The notes below the pieces were generated by a model, which was given only the letters and a program-made list of their open reading frames with translations, made no database searches and had not been told where the DNA came from. Shown here piece after piece: positions 6,991 through 9,973 of a stretch of 9,973 nt of DNA (its first letter is position 1; each line of letters starts with the position of its first letter). Origin of the DNA: Planctomycetota bacterium (lineage in GTDB: Bacteria > Planctomycetota > Phycisphaerae > WQYP01 > JAJZKY01); NCBI GenBank assembly GCA_021803885.1, contig JAJZKY010000128.1, positions 1-9,973 on the forward strand, in the 5' to 3' direction. Position numbers and translations under genes: made by a program.

Positions 6991-7411
6991 TTAGACCACG
7001 ACCTTTTCTTGGTTGATTTCTCTGGTTCGCGCTGGTCGTTCGTAGCGCGGCACCCGCTTCAGCTTCGTCATGTCCATGCGGTCCAGGATCATCGCCAACT
7101 CGCTGGCCCGCATCTCCACGGAGCGTGCACCTTCCTGTACCCGCGGCAGTTTAAAAACTCCAGTCTCAAGCCGCTTATACCACAAAACAAAACCGTCGCG
7201 GTCCCACGCGAGGATTTTCAACCTGTCTCCTCTTCGCGAGCGAAAGATGAAAAGGCTGTCGCTCAGAGGGTCCTGACCGATCACCGCGCGCACCCGCTCT
7301 GCCAGGCGATCGAAACCGCAGCGCATGCCGGCCGCTTCCACCGCCAGCCAGATCCGCGGTCCCTGGGGCCGGTCCAGCGTGCGTAAACATAAAACTGGTC
7401 AGGCCGATCAT
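6991..7411 (-). pseudogene. tnpB: IS66-family tnpB (accessory protein), N-terminus disrupted
   Basis: The reading frame from 7341 to the stop at 6991 gives MRCGFDRLAERVRAVIGQDP, SLFIFRSRRGDRLKILAWDRDGF and WYKRLETGVFKLPR, the hallmark of IS66 Orf2/TnpB. The same frame extends upstream as LDRPQGPRIWLAVEAAG without an ATG. The expected start is ATG at 7409-7411, overlapping the tnpA stop as ATGA, and gives MIGL. It is out of frame with the body; FYVYAR is readable in a third frame between the two, so at least two small indels separate start and body. The truncated ORF could be translated only from the internal ATG at 7341. Confidence 0.75.
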
Positions 7412-7740
7412 GCTTCCGCTTCCAATACCGCAAGCAATGCGCGCAGATGATGCCTATCGAACCCAGGCTCCATCACCAGACTTCGGCCACGCCCGATCCG
7501 TACTGCAGTGGCTTGACTGTGCTGAACCTTTACAGCTCTCTGTACCTCAGCAGCCGGCGCCACTTCCACTGCCACGAACCTTGGCGCTTCGCTCTCACGC
7601 AGCCGCTTCCTCCAGGCCAACAGTTGCGACGCCGTCATACCTCGTGCATGACAAAATGCCGATACGCTCTGTCCGCTGGCTTACTGCTCTGACACCAAAC
7701 CTCGCCACTTCGGCCACAACTTCTCGTCACGTCCTCTTAT
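7408..7740 (-). pseudogene. tnpA: IS66-family tnpA with nonsense codon and lost start
   Basis: The C-terminal part, RIGRGRSLVMEPGFDRHHL and LRALLAVLEAEA, matches IS66 Orf1/TnpA. The N-terminal helix-turn-helix part is readable in the same frame: RDEKLWPKWRGLVSEQ, then a TAA (plus-strand 7681-7683), then ASGQSVSAFCHARGMTASQLLAWRKRL. The TAA sits where a Gln codon would be expected, consistent with CAA to TAA. The codon where a start would be expected (plus-strand 7738-7740) is ATA, one transition from ATG. An ATG at 7638 would give only the C-terminal 76 residues. The stop overlaps the tnpB start in ATGA, the normal IS66 arrangement. Confidence 0.75.
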
Positions 7741-7779
7741 GCTTACAATGTGACTGATACCCGCGATGGGAACAAGATG

Positions 7780-7798
7780 GGGTTTAGATAGCGCTCAC
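7780..7798 (-). repeat. Probable IS66 terminal inverted repeat
   Basis: Read from 7798 on the minus strand, the sequence starts GTGAGCGCTATCT, one base different from the IS66 consensus start GTAAGCG. It lies about 40 bases before the tnpA reading frame and 15 bases from the end of the inverted-repeat copy at 7813. Confidence 0.5.
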
Positions 7799-7812
7799 GC
7801 AACGCCCGCCGC

Positions 7813-7934
7813 TTTCGTTCTCGAATGTAAAAGGTCGAGAACGGAGCTTATAAGAGCTATTTCGTATTGATCACTGCAATTTGAGTTTTGGATCATCAGG
7901 ATTGCAGGTTGAGAGATGCTTTTTCATTCAGAGC
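7813..7934 (-). repeat. Diverged inverted repeat, right copy (LysR 3' end plus flank)
   Basis: This is the counterpart of 635-756, about 75% identical without gaps in a hand alignment. It contains the last codons of the intact LysR gene, its tandem TGATGA stop, two TGATC motifs 22 bases apart, and a hairpin at 7816-7843. The similarity ends 15 bases from the IS66 end. Confidence 0.75.
7816..7843 (-). terminator. Hairpin downstream of the LysR-type gene
   Basis: CGTTCTCGA at 7816-7824 pairs perfectly with TCGAGAACG at 7835-7843 across a 10-base loop, about 55 bases past the LysR stop. No T-run follows in the direction of transcription. The right arm of the minus-strand stem is fully conserved in the left copy of the inverted repeat, but the left arm is not. 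Confidence 0.45.
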
Positions 7935-8834
7935 CATGGATAAGTTATTCTTGAGAAACGTCTTGATGGACAGATCAATGAATCGTTTAGCGGTGGGAGA
8001 TATATTCTCACGATTCACCGCAAGTGCTATCTCAGAAGGTGGTAGTTTCTCAGAGAGTTTGCGGTGAACGACCCCATCGAAATGATGCAATGTGGCGGAC
8101 AATGGCGCAATGGCAACACCCAAGCCAGAGGCGACGAGCGAAACGAGCGTGTACATTTCGCTAGCATCTTGAACGATCCTTGGGCTGAGGCCGGCGCTAT
8201 TTAGAACTGCCATAATCCGGTCATGGAATCCAGGAGCAAGCTTGCGTGTGTACATGATAAAGTCCTCGTTGTCGAGATCTTTTAGGCAGATGGATTTCTT
8301 CTTTACCAGCCGGTGCGACGATGGAAGTAATAAGACGAAGGGCTCACGATGGAGCACGATGGTCCAGATATTGGATGGCGCGTTGATGGGCACGCGCAAA
8401 AGGCCTATATCGAGCGCTTTATCATTCAATTGCACAACCTGATCACTGGTAAGTACATTGCGCAATTCGAGATGAACATCCGGATATCTTGACCGAAAGG
8501 CGTTAACAAGTGGGGGCACAAGAATGCCTGCAGCAGTCGAAATAAAACCGACCCTCAGGGTGCCCACAAATCCCGACGCCGCACCCCTGGTTCTGTTAAC
8601 GGCAAGCTCCATAACCTTGAGAACCTGACGGGCCTCGACAATCAGAACGCGACCAGCAGCGGTGAGGGCTGTAGCTCGCCGGTCGCGTTTGAATAGTGGT
8701 GTCCCGATCTCTTCTTCCAGATCACGAATCTGCACACTAAGTGCCGGTTCGCTCAGGTGCAAGGTCTTTGCCGCCCGACCGAAATGCAAGCATTCAGCCA
8801 CCGCCAAGAAGGACCGCAAATGCCGCAGTTCCAT
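7896..8834 (-). CDS. LysR-type transcriptional regulator
   Basis: This encodes a 312-residue protein, normal length for the family. MELRHLRSFLAVAECLHFGR at 1-20, with AAKTLHLSEPALSVQIRDLE and GTPLFKRDRR following, is a textbook LysR winged helix-turn-helix (about 1-62). The rest is a periplasmic-binding-like effector domain: GTLRVGFISTAAGILVPPLV, LDIGLLRVP, SLVASGLGVAIAPLSA. I chose the ATG at 8834 because the LysR N-terminus begins there; an open extension to 9170 crosses the promoter region and the ISL3 end and has no family similarity. No strong Shine-Dalgarno precedes the start. Such proteins act as tetramers responding to a small metabolite; the N-terminus is most like the CatR/BenM type, but the effector is unknown. 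It may regulate the dehydrogenase-RraA-receptor genes, now separated from it by the IS66 remnant. Confidence 0.93.
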   Translation of the reverse strand: MELRHLRSFLAVAECLHFGRAAKTLHLSEPALSVQIRDLEEEIGTPLFKRDRRATALTAAGRVLIVEARQVLKVMELAVNRTRGAASGFVGTLRVGFISTAAGILVPPLVNAFRSRYPDVHLELRNVLTSDQVVQLNDKALDIGLLRVPINAPSNIWTIVLHREPFVLLLPSSHRLVKKKSICLKDLDNEDFIMYTRKLAPGFHDRIMAVLNSAGLSPRIVQDASEMYTLVSLVASGLGVAIAPLSATLHHFDGVVHRKLSEKLPPSEIALAVNRENISPTAKRFIDLSIKTFLKNNLSMALNEKASLNLQS

Positions 8835-8877
8835 ATATGGTGCCACACTCGTTTTTGAGAAGTAGGGAAGGCCCGTC

Positions 8878-8896
8878 TGATAACAACACGTTATCA
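8878..8896. promoter_or_regulatory. Operator-like dyad upstream of the LysR-type gene
   Basis: TGATAAC and GTTATCA form a perfect 7-bp inverted repeat with a 5-base spacer, 44-62 bases upstream of the LysR start. LysR-type proteins bind interrupted dyads of the T-N11-A kind close to their own promoters, so autoregulation is likely. Two more dyads are adjacent: TGAAA-T-TTTCA (8904-8914) and ATTGTACAAT (8915-8924). A weak -35-like TTGAAA on the minus strand overlaps this cluster. Confidence 0.55.
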
Positions 8897-9031
8897 CAGC
8901 GAATGAAATTTTCAATTGTACAATCATCCAGTTCTGCGGTTTTAATTGTTGATCGAAAGTTGAACGGAGATCCTTCGGATGAATCCGGGGACAAACCAAG
9001 CGACTTGGTCTGGGGAAAACAAGAGAAGTGG

Positions 9032-9110
9032 GGCTCTGCGCAGGAAAGTGTAAAGCGGCCTGATTTTGCCGGTTTTTTCCGATGTGGGTGTTTCGGCTAT
9101 TCTCAGGGCG
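9032..9110 (+). repeat. Probable left terminal region of an ISL3-family element
   Basis: GGCTCTGCGCAGGAAAGTGT starts at 9032 and precedes an ISL3-type transposase start by about 80 bases. ISL3-family inverted repeats typically begin GGCTCT or GGTTCT, so 9032 is the likely element boundary. No right end or target duplication was found in the window. Confidence 0.5.
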
Positions 9111-9533
9111 ATGCGAGACAACGATTGGACGCGGGTATTGGGATGGCCGGCGTACAAGGTTTACCGGCACGAGATTGATGAACGCGGCAAGAAGCTGAAG
9201 CTTTGGATGCGGCGTAAGCGGGCCAACAAGCAGTTGATGCGCTCGGGATGTGGCATGTTGGTGGGCAACATTGCAACCTCAGAGCGTTCGTTTGGAAGAT
9301 CGCTGCTGTTTCTGAAAGATCAGATTAAGGACTTGAGGGCGTCGCATCATGACCTAAGTCGCGAGGCGGCTTCCTTGAGTGAGCAGGTGGCAGCAATTGA
9401 TGGGGCGATACTCTCGCGACGCGAAGAGCGCGAGAGAGCGGTCAAAGCTTCTCCTCAAGCCGACGCAATGGTGACGGGGCTCCGCGTTTCCTGGGCCTGC
9501 TCGGTCCCGAGCACCAGTAGATGTTTTGGGTAA
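9111..9533 (+). pseudogene. ISL3-family transposase N-terminus fused to an unrecognised coiled-coil frame
   Basis: ATG 9111 opens a 140-residue frame. Residues 1-48, with DWTRVLGWPAYKVYRHEIDE and KLKLWMRRKRANKQL then SGCG, match the N-terminus of ISL3 transposases (consensus-like LGWPGYRVYRHEI ... RRKRGNRKLVCSGCGR). The zinc-binding and DDE parts that should follow are absent. From about residue 49 (base 9255) the frame reads SFGRSLLFLKDQIKDLRASH and LSREAASLSEQVAAIDGAIL, followed by a charged Arg/Glu stretch: a heptad-like coiled coil that I cannot assign. The last 30 or so residues look like out-of-frame sequence; in the neighbouring frame the text APRFLGLLGPEHQ ends at a TAG near 9530. I read it as a truncated transposase joined by deletion to the tail of another gene. 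Expression is doubtful. Confidence 0.55.
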
Positions 9534-9748
9534 CGATGCGCATCCAGAAAGTGGGTTATCTGGACAACGGCAATTTTGGAATCGCGATAGCACGGCAAAC
9601 CGCTCATTGGCGTTTTCAGGTGGCAGCACGACCCGGGAACGAGTTACACCATTTCTCCATCGCCAGAAGGATTGCGCTCCGGGCGGGCATCGTTTTTGCG
9701 AATTCCTGCCCGTTGAGGCGCGAGGGAGAGCCAGGGCCCGAAACAAGA
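9534..9748. other. Interval without a recognisable gene
   Basis: Open frames on both strands here lack known domains and convincing start sites. It probably holds debris at the boundary between the IS-rich region and the gyrB downstream flank. Confidence 0.35.
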
Positions 9749-9786
9749 ACACCTGCTATGCACTCCATATTGGTGCATGCAGGTGT
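9749..9786 (-). terminator. Hairpin downstream of gyrB, likely its terminator
   Basis: Bases 9749-9763 pair with 9773-9786 (14 pairs, one bulged T at 9757, 9-base loop). On the minus strand the stem is followed by TTCTTGTTTC, a weak T-rich run, which favours termination of gyrB transcription about 86 bases past its stop. Confidence 0.55.
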
Positions 9787-9871
9787 CAATAAGCTTAATT
9801 TTTCAAGCAACTTGCAAGTATTCTGATGCAAATTGCGTTATTTTTGACCGCCTCCAAAAAGCGACCTTACC

Positions 9872-9973
9872 CTAGATATCCAGGTTCTTCACATCGAGGG
9901 CGTTGTCCTCGATGAACCGGCGGCGCGACTCCACGTCTTCGCCCATGAGCGTGGTAAAGATGGCATCGGTTTC
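9872..9973 (-). CDS. gyrB: DNA gyrase subunit B, C-terminal end (partial)
   Basis: The minus strand from the right edge reads [20 protein letters not shown] then [13 protein letters not shown] before TAG at 9872-9874. LMGxxVxxRRxFIExNA and a terminal NLDI are the characteristic end of bacterial GyrB, the ATPase subunit of the type II topoisomerase that introduces negative supercoils. Only 33 residues are in the window. ParE ends similarly in some bacteria, but the NLDI terminus favours GyrB. It is intact as far as visible. Confidence 0.9.
   Translation of the reverse strand, partial: ETDAIFTTLMGEDVESRRRFIEDNALDVKNLDI

Larger units (their letters stand above)
6597..7798 (-). mobile_element. 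Decayed IS66-family insertion element
   Basis: tnpA, tnpB and tnpC remnants lie in the canonical order on the minus strand. The outer end at 7798 reads inward as GTGAGCGCTATCTAAACC, comparable to IS66 terminal repeats, which start GTAAGCG. No matching repeat is present at the other side, where tnpC is truncated near 6599. All three genes carry disabling lesions, so the element is not autonomous. Confidence 0.7.

Noticed and set aside
8835..9170. N-terminal extension of the LysR-type protein
   Set aside because: It crosses the ISL3 end and the dyad-rich promoter; the LysR fold begins exactly at ATG 8834.
9534..9831. Overlapping open frames of 71-132 codons before gyrB
   Set aside because: They lie on both strands with mutually exclusive readings, none with a domain or a ribosome binding site.
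1..9973. CRISPR array, tRNA or rRNA genes
   Set aside because: No regularly spaced repeats and no cloverleaf or rRNA-like segments were seen.

Overview
The window looks like a chromosomal segment of an acidobacterium (Terriglobia-like). The main reason is a 1064-residue TonB-dependent receptor of the Oar-like type, with an N-terminal carboxypeptidase-regulatory domain, a class expanded in Acidobacteriota. The assignment rests on protein character only. The right edge holds the last 33 codons of gyrB, so an accessory, IS-scarred region sits directly beside a core gene.

Layout, left to right. (1) Positions 1-263 (-) hold a transposase remnant whose N-terminus looks IS4-type and whose C-terminus looks ISAs1-type, joined in one frame. 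(2) Positions 264-1355 have no intact gene. They hold the decayed C-terminal end of a LysR-type regulator (536-676) with its 3' flank, and a hairpin cluster that folds by eye as a branched RNA (1041-1134). (3) Positions 1356-6274 (+) form the functional core: a GTG-started, divergent short-chain dehydrogenase lacking the Tyr/Lys catalytic pair, an RraA/HMG-aldolase-like protein, and the large TonB-dependent receptor. A strong 18-bp hairpin follows the receptor. (4) Positions 6597-7798 (-) are a decayed IS66-type element: tnpA with a nonsense codon, tnpB with a broken N-terminus, and tnpC with an internal deletion, a frameshift and a truncation. Only one terminal repeat is visible. (5) Positions 7896-8834 (-) are an intact LysR-type regulator with an operator-like dyad upstream. 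(6) Positions 9032-9533 (+) start as the left end of an ISL3-type element; its transposase is cut at about residue 48 and runs into an unrecognised coiled-coil reading frame. (7) After about 340 bases without a recognised gene, gyrB enters from the right (-).

How the genes may work together (inference): the receptor would import a large or scarce organic ligand, the dehydrogenase and the RraA-like lyase would process an oxo- or hydroxy-acid from it, and a LysR regulator would sense a metabolite. The most informative observation is that the 3' end and downstream flank of the intact LysR gene are matched, inverted and 7 kb away, by the LysR remnant upstream of the dehydrogenase. The hand alignment is 122 positions without gaps, about 75% identical. 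This suggests two related regulators once flanked the cluster and one has decayed. I did not find a clearly new defence or mobile system.
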